This document shows positions 10,701 through 18,200 of a DNA stretch of 64,000 bases, one piece after another. Below the pieces are notes generated by a model, which did not search any database, was not told where the DNA came from, and worked only from the letters and a program-made list of their open reading frames with translations. Both the position numbers and the translations under genes were made by a program. Origin of the DNA: Kutzneria buriramensis (lineage in GTDB: Bacteria; Actinomycetota; Actinomycetes; Mycobacteriales; Pseudonocardiaceae); assembly GCF_043575855.1 (NCBI RefSeq), contig NZ_CP144375.1, positions 8,308,001-8,372,000 of the forward strand. The letters are read 5' to 3'. Position 1 is the first letter of the stretch; each line of letters starts with the position of its first letter.

Positions 10701-10910
10701 GATCCCTCCTGCGCCTACATCCACGTGCAGACGGCCAACTTCAGCGGACCGGTCACCTGCGTGTTCAACAGCCAGCACGGCAACGGCGGCTTCGTGAACA
10801 CGCCCTACGGCGCGAACGACAGCAAGGACTCCTACGACTGGTTCGGCTACCGAGGCCAATGGGTGAGTGCCACCTGCGGCGGGGTCACCGGCCAGATGAC
10901 CTGGTACTAG
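4731..10910 (+). CDS. Giant membrane-anchored protein with Ig-like/cadherin-like repeats and fibronectin III domains
   Basis: A 2,059-residue protein starting with GTG. A basic N-terminus is followed by one membrane anchor at about residues 17-37 (MVSATVLLVGVVTLVAFIL), so the rest should be outside. Residues about 40-390 look like a beta-propeller. A charged linker then leads to at least seven tandem beta-sandwich repeats with the hallmark VLDNDSDPxGD or a close variant, as in VCBS/cadherin-like 'Ig-like domain' proteins. Three to four fibronectin III domains follow (for example GLSNGTSYTLTVKAIN and GLDNDSKYTFTVIAVN). The C-terminus is proline-rich, then a compact Cys-rich module (APCGAKCASSCTDPSC) ending GQMTWY. 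It resembles a wall-spanning fibre or adhesin. Its position between the kinase and MoxR suggests it is a structural part of the locus. Confidence 0.88.
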   Translation: MRGRQGKGILGRHRAGMVSATVLLVGVVTLVAFILSSNGYPVRHVDLNDGGIWVTSDQDGLFGRLNRPAGALDAAFYPPGGAQQSYQLDIGQDGSNVVAWDRAGGKLMPVDVSRGVTLTDQAVAVSAGEQMAIGGGTVAVLDAATGRVWASRAATGTGIDSLSRLDAAAPTVATLGHDAGKAALAVGIDGSVYAAGSNGVIATVRPDGADFAKAEYHNVGKHLDTVQVTAVGTVGVALDPSSGSLYLNDGRTAQAGISDPGAVLQQPGQSDTTVVVASTRTLVTVDLGSGKAATLYHGADGSPAAPVRLGECVHAAWAGASGGYVRSCDGAPATPGNLKDEKTLVRPVFRVNRNAIVLNDLATGAVWDLQRQAKVDNWSSVKPPPEKSTSDKNNNEDNAQAAENLPPKAVDDTLGARPGRTTALHVLDNDSDPGGNILSVSSVTAPDNPTATLSIAPDGQTVLVAMPPGAGDVHFKYTVDDGKGLNATAAVTVQSRPPGQNEQPALRAGAPAITWTVASGGRLQLPVLGDWRDFDGDPVVLVDASGTGGTAATGPDGTVIYTAPKAGGTQTVNYQVSDGIGAPVNASFTVTVQSPNSTTGIAPTTAPDVARGQVGQPIVVRPLDNDLPGSDPTNPAAKLAIAGTVASPAGTVVDTDTTAGTLTVTASRAGTFLLSYTASFGNAPFAKGSIRVDVTAPPGSPQLPVAIPDNAVLHGQTAALVDVLANDFDPSGDVLAVQHAAEADSSQSLQVAVVRGRWLRINALTPSLPPGQHLIRYTVTDGVTSPVTGEVSVTQLPPPADDNPAPQDDYATVRAGDIVTIPVLDNDSDPAGDQLTLVGDVAGSPHPGQLSAQTDNGQQVGTAYVAGGVVRYVAPDSVTNQQTVLVAYTVQNPAGDQATGYAHVTVTPAPSPANPDRAPTPSTVDARVVAGDTVTLTVPTTGVDPDGDSVAVTGLSGPATLGRITAVGATSLTYQAYPTSTGTDSFGYSVVDRFGKSASASIRVAVVPPGDPQPPVAVDDTATAAPGARLNIDVLANDLIAADDDVTVEPLARTNKQLPDGVSLVSGQGPVAVTAPPLTGKPLVVSYGVTDGIGTPSVGVLTVRSQQGYNVPPVTVDSFATPQPGADTVDVDVLAKDSDPDGDSSRLVVDQVFDKQAKVSGGHLTVPVLDHPQAVAYEVRDEGGARAVGLIHVPSKDSGAPYATAGKMITVPADGSQEIKLADYVTDPAGKPLRLTTTDQIWASPAAGLNVRNDGEQQLVLTAHAGYTGPAAITFQVTDGTSLTDPHAQTAIVSVPVQVGRETPVLRCPTSPITLIEGGPTASLNVVSVCHVWTADRGSLSSLAFTASWKTAISGVDLGVSGAHTVTATANGSAKPGSSGVITVSARGFTATAEIPVVVQSAAPPSLAAITVDGVKAGGTATVDLSGYLHSQLRDPVVTAISVSQASGMPATASANGSTVRLTPGSDSHGTITFTIVASDVADHGRADRHASGLITLHVLGVPDAPGAPTPGNTVLSRSVELAWAAPANNGAPITSYEVDYNGGSQTCQASPCTITGLSNGTSYTLTVKAINLVGASKPSPASAAVEPNTVPGAVTGLTTSAPSDGALTLSWAAPPNDGTPVQNYQVTWTGGGHQTVTGTSTTATGLDNDSKYTFTVIAVNSQGPGPAATVEGQSAGTPPSPPAPTFTATDSADASSRAVVVSWTPQDPNGPGPTTYTVTRTGGGSKTVCTNVSTNSCDDDGLANDGTTYTYAVTAANAVGHTSKPSPGAQMEATATPGPITGLSATATGSDGQATIKFDAPASHGASSTVSCRYSGGSCGTWTFPTGGQTGVTETVNGLPNGTASTITLQDCNGSSGGAYAGSPCDSAVSANVTTYGPIKNLNITTSANAQTVNFTVSVDPNGKPATVTVQTSRQSQTFTTGVGAWSWSGSDNVGYSSSDTINVTVSDPGRATVSGSKTQGTPAPPPPPQTVTVTKGAPCGAKCASSCTDPSCAYIHVQTANFSGPVTCVFNSQHGNGGFVNTPYGANDSKDSYDWFGYRGQWVSATCGGVTGQMTWY

Positions 10911-10923
10911 ATGGAGACACGAG

Positions 10924-11892
10924 ATGACGATCACCACTGACCAGACCACCTGGTTCGCGCAGACCTTCGAGCGGATGGCCAGCAACGTCAGCCAGGTCGT
11001 CCTGGGCAAGCACCACGTCGCCCGGCTGGCCGTCGTCTGCCTGCTGTCCGAAGGACACCTCCTGCTCGAGGACTGCCCGGGCACAGGCAAGACCTCGCTG
11101 GCGCGGGCGCTGGCCAACACCGTGCAGGGCTCGCAGTCGCGCATCCAGTTCACGCCGGACCTGCTGCCCTCGGACGTGACCGGGGTGACCGTGTACGACC
11201 AGCGTACGCAGCAGTTCGAGTTCCACAAGGGACCGGTGTTCAGCAACATCGTGCTCGCCGACGAGATCAACCGGGCCTCGCCAAAGACCCAGTCGGCGCT
11301 GCTGGAGGTTATGGAGGAGGGACGGGTCACCGTGGACGGCCAGTCCCGGCCGGTCGACCGCCCGTTCATGGTGATCGCCACCCAGAACCCGATCGAGCAG
11401 GCCGGAACCTACCAGCTGCCGGAGGCCCAGCTGGACCGGTTCCTGATGAAGACCAGCGTCGGCTACCCCGACCACGAGGCCACCGTCGCGTTGCTGGCCG
11501 ACTCCGCCGTGCGTGACAGGGCGTCACGGGCCCAGCCGGTGATCACCGCATCGGTGGTGGCCACGATGAGCTCGTTGGCAGACCAGGTCCATGTCGACCC
11601 GGCGGTGCTCGCCTACGTGAGCCGGCTGGCCGAGGAGACCCGCCGCCATCGACACGTCACGCTCGGGTTGTCGGTGCGCGGCTGCCTGGCCTACGTCCGA
11701 TGCGCGAAGACGTGGGCCCTCGGATGCGGCCGGGAGTACGTGGTGCCGGACGACATCAAGCAACTGGCGCAGCCCATCCTCTCGCACCGTTTGCTGGTGG
11801 ACCCGGACGCGGAGTTCGCCGGTGTCCGCGTGGAGAGCGTCATCGATGATGTCCTCGCCGCCGTCGCGGCCCCGACCATGAGGGCGGCGTGA
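10924..11892 (+). CDS. MoxR-family AAA+ ATPase
   Basis: A 322-residue AAA+ chaperone-like ATPase. Motifs: Walker A EDCPGTGKTSLA near residue 52, Walker B NIVLADEINRASPKTQ near residue 108, sensor region VIATQNPIEQAGTYQLPEAQLDRFL near residue 150, and a C-terminal lid domain. MoxR proteins act with DUF58/VWA partners, which is exactly the next gene; together they usually insert metals or remodel protein complexes. The start ATG follows 13 bases after the giant protein with GGAGACACGAG in between as ribosome-binding site. The stop overlaps the DUF58 GTG (GTGA), so the two are coupled. Confidence 0.95.
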   Translation: MTITTDQTTWFAQTFERMASNVSQVVLGKHHVARLAVVCLLSEGHLLLEDCPGTGKTSLARALANTVQGSQSRIQFTPDLLPSDVTGVTVYDQRTQQFEFHKGPVFSNIVLADEINRASPKTQSALLEVMEEGRVTVDGQSRPVDRPFMVIATQNPIEQAGTYQLPEAQLDRFLMKTSVGYPDHEATVALLADSAVRDRASRAQPVITASVVATMSSLADQVHVDPAVLAYVSRLAEETRRHRHVTLGLSVRGCLAYVRCAKTWALGCGREYVVPDDIKQLAQPILSHRLLVDPDAEFAGVRVESVIDDVLAAVAAPTMRAA

Positions 11893-13064
11893 CCGTCTTG
11901 AGGCGGCTGGCGCCGCTATTGTCCGTGGTCAGCCCGCTGGGACGGGCGGTCGCGGTCGTCGCCGTGCTGAGTTGGCTGGTGGGTTGGCAACTCGGTTGGG
12001 CAGAGGCGATGGTCGCCGCCGCGGCCTGTGCCGCGCTCCTCGGGCTCTGTTCGCTGTTCACGATCGGCCGGATCGCGCTCGAGGTGACCGTGGACACGCA
12101 GCCGCGACGAGTGGTCGCGGGCACCCCGGTGGTAGTGGGCATCACGGCGACCTGCGCCTCTCGCCGGGCGCTGCTGCCCGTCGAACTCGACGTGCCGATC
12201 GGCGACTCCTCGACCCGGCTCGCGCTTCCTGGTCTCGCGAACGGCGCCGTCCATGAGGAACTGATCTCGGTGCAGACCACACGGCGCGGCGTGATCACCA
12301 TCGGACCGGCCAGTTGCCTGCGCGGAGACCCGTTCGGGCTGTGCTGGCGGTCGACGACCTGGGGAGGCCCGACCGAGGTGTTCGTGCACCCGGTGACGGT
12401 CGCGCTCGCCCCGCTCGGCGTCGGCCTGCTGCGCGACCTGGAGGGCCGGACCAGCAACAACCGGTCGAACAGCGACCTGGCCTTCCACAGCCTGCGGGAC
12501 TACGTGCCGGGCGACGACCGCCGGCACATCCACTGGCGTTCGTCGGCGAAGTTGGCCACCTCCGACTCGGACGGCCGGTTCCTCGTCCGGCAGTTCCTGG
12601 ACACTCGAAGGACCCATCTGACGGTGGTCGTCGACGGTGATCCCGCCGCCTACCGGGATCCCGAGGACTTCGAGTCCGCCATCGCCGCCGCAGCCTCGGT
12701 GGTCGGCCGGGCCGCCCGCGACGACATGCGGACGTCGGTGTTCGCGGCAGGCCCCGTCGCTACGGTCCGGCATCCGCTCGACGCCTTCTGCCGCGCGGAA
12801 CTCGGCGGCAGCGGACTGGTGGAGCTCACCGGCCGGGTGGCGAAGACCGCGCCGGCGACCAGCATGGCGCTGCTCGTCACCGGCGCGCGCACGGAGCTCT
12901 CGGTGCTCCGGCGGGCCGCTCGCGCGCTGCCCCCGCAAGTCAGCGTCGTCGCCCTGCGCGTGGACCCGACGTCGAAGGCCGGCGTATCCGTGAGTGGCGC
13001 ACTCACGCTACTGACGATGCCCACTTTGGACAGTCTGCCCGCGCTGCTGCGGAGGTCGGCGTGA
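11889..13064 (+). CDS. DUF58 domain protein
   Basis: A 391-residue membrane protein. Two short hydrophobic segments lie near residues 13-55 (VAVVAVLSWLVGWQLGW and an Ala-rich second span). A beta-rich domain of about 150 residues follows, then the signature DUF58 motif DYVPGDDRRHIHWRSSAK near residues 207-224 and a von Willebrand A-like domain with LTVVVDGDPAAY. This is the standard partner of MoxR ATPases and of the TgpA-type protein encoded next; the three form a conserved set in actinobacteria. It starts with GTG overlapping the moxR stop, and its own stop overlaps the next GTG. Confidence 0.93.
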   Translation: MTVLRRLAPLLSVVSPLGRAVAVVAVLSWLVGWQLGWAEAMVAAAACAALLGLCSLFTIGRIALEVTVDTQPRRVVAGTPVVVGITATCASRRALLPVELDVPIGDSSTRLALPGLANGAVHEELISVQTTRRGVITIGPASCLRGDPFGLCWRSTTWGGPTEVFVHPVTVALAPLGVGLLRDLEGRTSNNRSNSDLAFHSLRDYVPGDDRRHIHWRSSAKLATSDSDGRFLVRQFLDTRRTHLTVVVDGDPAAYRDPEDFESAIAAAASVVGRAARDDMRTSVFAAGPVATVRHPLDAFCRAELGGSGLVELTGRVAKTAPATSMALLVTGARTELSVLRRAARALPPQVSVVALRVDPTSKAGVSVSGALTLLTMPTLDSLPALLRRSA

Positions 13065-15289
13065 ATCGAGCGGCTCTGGCGGACGCCGCCTTCGTAGTGG
13101 TGCTGTGCATGGCGGCGCTGTTTGGATTCAGCACCACCTACAGCGGCTTGTCCTTCCTGCTCGTCGGCGCCGTCGGTGTGCTGCTCGGGGTGATCGTGGG
13201 TTGGCTGGGCGGCATGCTGCGCCAGCCGGTGTTGATGGTGGCGTTGTTGACCGTGGTCGTGTTCTTCCTGCTCGGCGGCGCTGTCGCGCTGCGTGGCCAG
13301 ATACTGCCGACTGTGCCGGTGTTGGCCAGCCTCGCCGACCTGAGCGTGCACGGGTGGATGCAGCTGCTCACGACACTGCCGCCGGTCGACACCAGCGGTC
13401 CGTTGCTGGTGATCCCGTACATCCTCGGACTTATCGGCGGGGCGGCCGGGTTTACACTGGCCCGGCGGGTGCGCCTCAGCATCGCCCCGGTCGCGGTGCC
13501 CGTGGCGTTGCTGGCGTCGGTCATCCTGCTCGGCACCTCGGAGCCGGCGGCGTTGTTGTTGCAGGGAGCGGTGTTCACCTGCGTTGCCGGACTGTGGGCC
13601 GCGCTGCGGGCCGCGCGGAGGCACCAGCGGGTCGGTGGCCGTGCCGGCCGGGCGTCCCGCCTCCTGTCCGGCGCGGGTGTTCTCGGAGTGACGGTCGCGA
13701 TCGCCGCCGTCGCCGGTCCGGCGCTGCCAGGCGCGGGCGACAATCCTCGGCTTGTGCTCCGGGACCATGTCCAACCGCCGGTGGACGTCGCGGCGTTCCC
13801 GAGCCCGCTGGTCGGCTTCCGCAAGTACACCAAGGACGCCAACCAGCTGTGGGACCAGGCGCTGTTCACCGTGTCGTCGCTGCCGGCCGGCGCCACGGTT
13901 CGGATCGCGACGCTCGACGACTACGACGGCTCAGTGTGGGGAGCGAGCAACCGCCCGGGCGCGGCCACCTCGTTCCAACGCGTAGGAACGCGGATCGAAC
14001 AATCGGTCACCGGCACTCAGGTGAGCATGCGGGTGACGATCAAACCCGCCTACGCGCAGGCGGACGATCTCGACGCGTGGCTCCCGACCGTCGGCGCGGC
14101 GACCGCAGTCGACTTCACCGGCCCCCACGCGGCGTCGGAGTCCGACAGTTTCCGGTACAACCTCGGCGCGCGATCGGGCGTGGTCACGGACCGCCTGTCC
14201 GCCGGCGATTCCTACACCGTGCAGGCCGTGATCGACTCGACGACGTCCCCGGTCGATCCGCAGCCACTCGGACAGTCCGAAGTGGACTCCAAGTTCACGG
14301 CGCTCGCCGCGAGCCGAGCAGTGCAGTGGGCAGGAAAGGCGAGCGGCCCCTGGAACGAACTGCAAGCCGTCACCACCTACCTGCACGCCAACGGCGCCTA
14401 CAGCGACGGTGGCCCCGGCGAGACGCAGTTCCTGCCCGGTCACGGCGCGGGCCGCCTCGGCTCGTTCCTGAACGGCCACCAACCGGTCGGGGACGACGAG
14501 CAGTACGCCGCCGCATTCGCGTTGATCGCCAACGACCTGGGCATGCCGGCGCGCGTCGTGCTGGGTGCGGTGCCCGAGGCGGACGGGACCGTCAAGGGCA
14601 AGGACGTCCACGCCTGGGTCGAGGTGCACGTGGCGGACGGCCGATGGATCCCGATTCCGCAGACGACGTTCATGCCGGACACCAGCCGCAAGCCGGATCA
14701 GCAGCCGCCGCAGAAGATCCAGAACGCGAGCGCCGCGGTGGTACCGCCGCCGAACGCCGTACGCCCGCCGAGCACGCTCGACGACGCGGAGCAGGCCGCC
14801 ACCCGCGGCGGTCGTGTGACCGGCGACCCCGGACCAGAGGGCTGGCAGCTGCCCGAGTTCGTAGTGGCCGCGCTGACATGGGGCGGTCCACCGATCCTGC
14901 TCGGTGCCCTCGTGTGCGGACTGATCGTCGCCATCAAGGCGAGACGGCGCAGTCTTCGACGTAGCCGCGGCACGCCGGTCTCCCGTTTCGCCACCGGCTG
15001 GTTGGAGCTGGTCGATCACGCGAGGGACCTGGGCGTCGCGGTGTCCCGTGGCGGTACGCGGCGGGAACAAGCCGGTGAGCTTGCCCGGTACGACATCGGC
15101 GGCCTCGCGTTCGCCGCGGACGCCACCGTTTTCGGCCCCGGTCTCTCCTCCGACCAGGACGCCGAGTTGTTCTGGCGGGAGATCGACCGCGCCCGCCGGG
15201 CGATGAGCGCCGGTGTCGGCCGGTGGCGGCGGATCCGCGCTGCGCTGAACCTGACCACACTCCGGCCCGGCTGGGGGCGTCGCCGATGA
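13061..15289 (+). CDS. TgpA-like transglutaminase-fold membrane protein, catalytic Cys apparently missing
   Basis: A 742-residue protein with at least five to six N-terminal membrane spans (residues 8-240), a large extracytoplasmic domain, a C-terminal membrane span near residues 605-625 (VVAALTWGGPPILLGALVCGLIVAI) and a cytoplasmic tail. The extracellular part has the transglutaminase-like core: VGDDEQYAAAFALIANDLGMPARVVLG followed by KDVHAWVEVHV. In active members the first motif carries the nucleophile as G-x-C-x-x-(F/Y)-A; here that position reads Asp (GDDEQYA). The His is kept. I infer a structural or binding role, a state also common in other actinobacterial relatives. It completes the MoxR-DUF58-TgpA trio; its stop overlaps the ATPase start (ATGA). 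Confidence 0.88.
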   Translation: MNRAALADAAFVVVLCMAALFGFSTTYSGLSFLLVGAVGVLLGVIVGWLGGMLRQPVLMVALLTVVVFFLLGGAVALRGQILPTVPVLASLADLSVHGWMQLLTTLPPVDTSGPLLVIPYILGLIGGAAGFTLARRVRLSIAPVAVPVALLASVILLGTSEPAALLLQGAVFTCVAGLWAALRAARRHQRVGGRAGRASRLLSGAGVLGVTVAIAAVAGPALPGAGDNPRLVLRDHVQPPVDVAAFPSPLVGFRKYTKDANQLWDQALFTVSSLPAGATVRIATLDDYDGSVWGASNRPGAATSFQRVGTRIEQSVTGTQVSMRVTIKPAYAQADDLDAWLPTVGAATAVDFTGPHAASESDSFRYNLGARSGVVTDRLSAGDSYTVQAVIDSTTSPVDPQPLGQSEVDSKFTALAASRAVQWAGKASGPWNELQAVTTYLHANGAYSDGGPGETQFLPGHGAGRLGSFLNGHQPVGDDEQYAAAFALIANDLGMPARVVLGAVPEADGTVKGKDVHAWVEVHVADGRWIPIPQTTFMPDTSRKPDQQPPQKIQNASAAVVPPPNAVRPPSTLDDAEQAATRGGRVTGDPGPEGWQLPEFVVAALTWGGPPILLGALVCGLIVAIKARRRSLRRSRGTPVSRFATGWLELVDHARDLGVAVSRGGTRREQAGELARYDIGGLAFAADATVFGPGLSSDQDAELFWREIDRARRAMSAGVGRWRRIRAALNLTTLRPGWGRRR

Positions 15290-18200
15290 AGCTGAAACTC
15301 ACCCTGCGGCGATCTGGCCGCCCGGATGCCGATCTGCTCGTCACCGTGGACGCGCGGACGAAGATCGGCGAGTTGGCGCAGTACCTCGCCGGAGCTGATC
15401 CCACCGGCAGCGTGACCGGCGACAGCGCGCTGACGATCGCGGTGGTCGGCAGAGAACACCTCGCGCTCGATCCCTGGACGGCAGTCGGGGACACCACCCT
15501 GTGCTGCGGCGCCACCATCGCCCTCGTACCCGGCGGACGTACGTTCGCCGACCCGTCGATGCCCGTCGCGACGCTGCGGATCGTCGACGGGCCCGACGTC
15601 GGGCGGGAGTTTCCACTGCGGACCGGATCGAGCGTGATCGGGCGGGAGCACGACTGCACGGTCCGGCTCACCGATCCGCTGGTGTCACGCCGCCACGCCA
15701 GGGTGAACGTCACCGACGTCGTGGACATCACCGACCTCGGCTCCGCCAACGGCATGCAGATCGGCGAGAGCCAGGTCTCCCACACGGTGCTGCGGCCGGG
15801 AGAAACGGTCCGGCTCGGCGACACCGAGCTGGCGCTCGTGTCGTTCACGCCCGCAGTTGCTCGGGGCGCGGCCGTGACCACCGTCGAGTTCGTCCGCTCG
15901 CCCCGGCTGGACCCCCGCTACGTCGGCGTCGAGTTCGCCGCACCGACGCCACCGCAACGTCCGCATGGCCAGCGGTTCCCGATGCTGTCCGTGCTAGCGC
16001 CGATCCTGATGGGGGTCGTGCTCTACGCGGTCACCGGCTCGCTGCTGTCCCTGCTGTTCGTCGGGCTCAGTCCGTTGATGATGATCGGCGGAGCGGTCGA
16101 GACCAAATGGGGCGCTCGCAAGGACTTCCGACTGGCGCTCCGCCTGTTCCGTTCCGACGTGGACGATCTGGTCGCCGACGTGCGCCGTGAACTGGAGCGG
16201 GAAGCCGTCGAACGTGACCGGGAACATCCGGCGACCGGAGACTGCGTCGACGCCGTCCGCACCCGCGCACCGTTGCTGTGGACCAGACGTCCCGACGACC
16301 GTGGCTTCCTGGAGCTGCGCCTGGCCACCGGGGCACTGCCGTCGCGCTTTTCCGTGCGCCTGCCCGACACGCAGGCACTGCCCCGAGACCTGGTCGCGGA
16401 GCTGGCCAAGGCCGTGGATCCGTTGGGCGTCGTGGCCGGCGTGCCGATCGTTGCCCGGCCAGGTGAGCACGGAGCGATCGGGGTCGCCGGGCCCAGACCG
16501 GTCATGCTCGGCGTCGCACGGGCCCTGGTCACGCAGCTCGTCGCGCTGCACTCGCCCGCTGAGGTCGTGCTCACGGCGTTCGCCTCGTCGGAATCGGCTC
16601 GGGACTGGGAGTGGCTGCGGTGGCTGCCGCACACGACATCGCCGCACTCGCCGATCAACTGCCGTCAGCTCACGTCGAGCACGCCCGAGGCGACGGCGCT
16701 GGCCGCCGAACTGGATGCGTTGCTGGAACGACGGGAAGCGGGTGGCCCCGGCCCGGCCGTCTTCGTGCTGGTGGAGGACGACGCGCCGATTGACCGCAGT
16801 CGGCTGGTCGAGCTGGCGGAGCGGGGATGGAAACTCGGCATCCATGTGCTGTGGCTGGCTGGCGACACCACCGGTCTGCCCGCCGCGTGCCGGGCCTTCG
16901 TGTCGGTCGAGCACGGCCCGGACCGGGCGACGGTCGGGTTCGGACACGACGGGCACAGCGTCACCTCAGTCGTGGTCGAGACGCTGGACGCCGGCACCGT
17001 CGCAGAGCTGGGTCGCGCGCTCTCACCCCTGGTCGACGCCGGCGCGCGGCTCGATGACGACAGCGATCTGCCGAAGTCGGTGTCGTTGGTGTCCGTCCCG
17101 GAGGAGCCGATGGCGATGGCCCCGGCCGCCGTGCTCGAACAGTGGACCGCCAACCAGTCGGTGCTGACCGGCCCGTACGCGCCCGAGGAGCCGATCGAAC
17201 GGGCCGGCACGCTTCGCGCCGTCATCGGTATGTCCGCGACTGGTCCGCATGCCCTCGACCTGCGCGCCGACGGTCCGCACGCGCTGGTCGGCGGCACGAC
17301 CGGCGCCGGCAAGAGTGAACTGCTCCAGGCCTGGCTGCTGGCGATGGCCGCCGCCCACAGCCCGCAGCGCCTGACCTTCCTCCTCGTCGACTACAAGGGC
17401 GGTTCCGCGTTCCACGAGGTCGCCGAGCTGCCGCACACCGTCGGCATCGTCACCGACCTCGGGCCGCACCAGGCCCGCCGGGCGCTGGAGTCGTTGACCG
17501 CCGAGCTGCGTCGCCGGGAGGAGATCCTGGCCAAGCACAAGGTCAAGGACCTGGTGCAGATGGAGAAGGACGGCCATCGTGACGCGCCGCCCAGCCTAGT
17601 GATCGTGGTCGACGAGTTCGCCGCGCTGGTGGCGGAGATCCCGGAGTTCGTCGATGGCGTCGTCAACATCGCGCAGCGCGGCCGATCCCTCGGCCTGCAC
17701 CTGATCCTGGCCACCCAGCGACCGGCCGGCGTGATCAAGGAGAACCTGCGGGCCAACACCAACCTCCGGCTGGCGCTGCGGATGGCCGACGAGGCCGACA
17801 GCATGGACGTGCTCGGGTCGCCCCAGGCCGCGTTCTTCGATCCGGAAGCCCCCGGCCGCGCTGTGTCGAAGACCGGGCCGGGACGGCTCGTGCCGTTCCA
17901 GACCGGCTACGCCGGCGGATGGACCACCGCCGAGGGCGACAAGCCGGAGATCGTCGTCGAGGAGCTCCGTTTCGGACGTGGACGGAAATGGACGCTGCCC
18001 AAGAAGCGGAAGGCCGTGCTGCCCGATCCCGGTCCCACCGACATCCAGCGACTCGTCGAGGCCGTGCGGCAGGCGGCCGAGCACGCCCGGCTCCCGCGCC
18101 CGACCCGGCCATGGCTGCCGGAGCTGGAACCGGTGTATGACCTGCACGACCTGTACAAGCGCCGTCGCAATTCCCGGGACAGCGTCGAAGGCGAGCTCGT

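Noticed and set aside
13105..14964. 619-residue plus-strand open frame within the transglutaminase-like gene
   Set aside because: Extremely Arg-rich composition typical of a +1 shadow frame; the real frame has membrane spans and core motifs.
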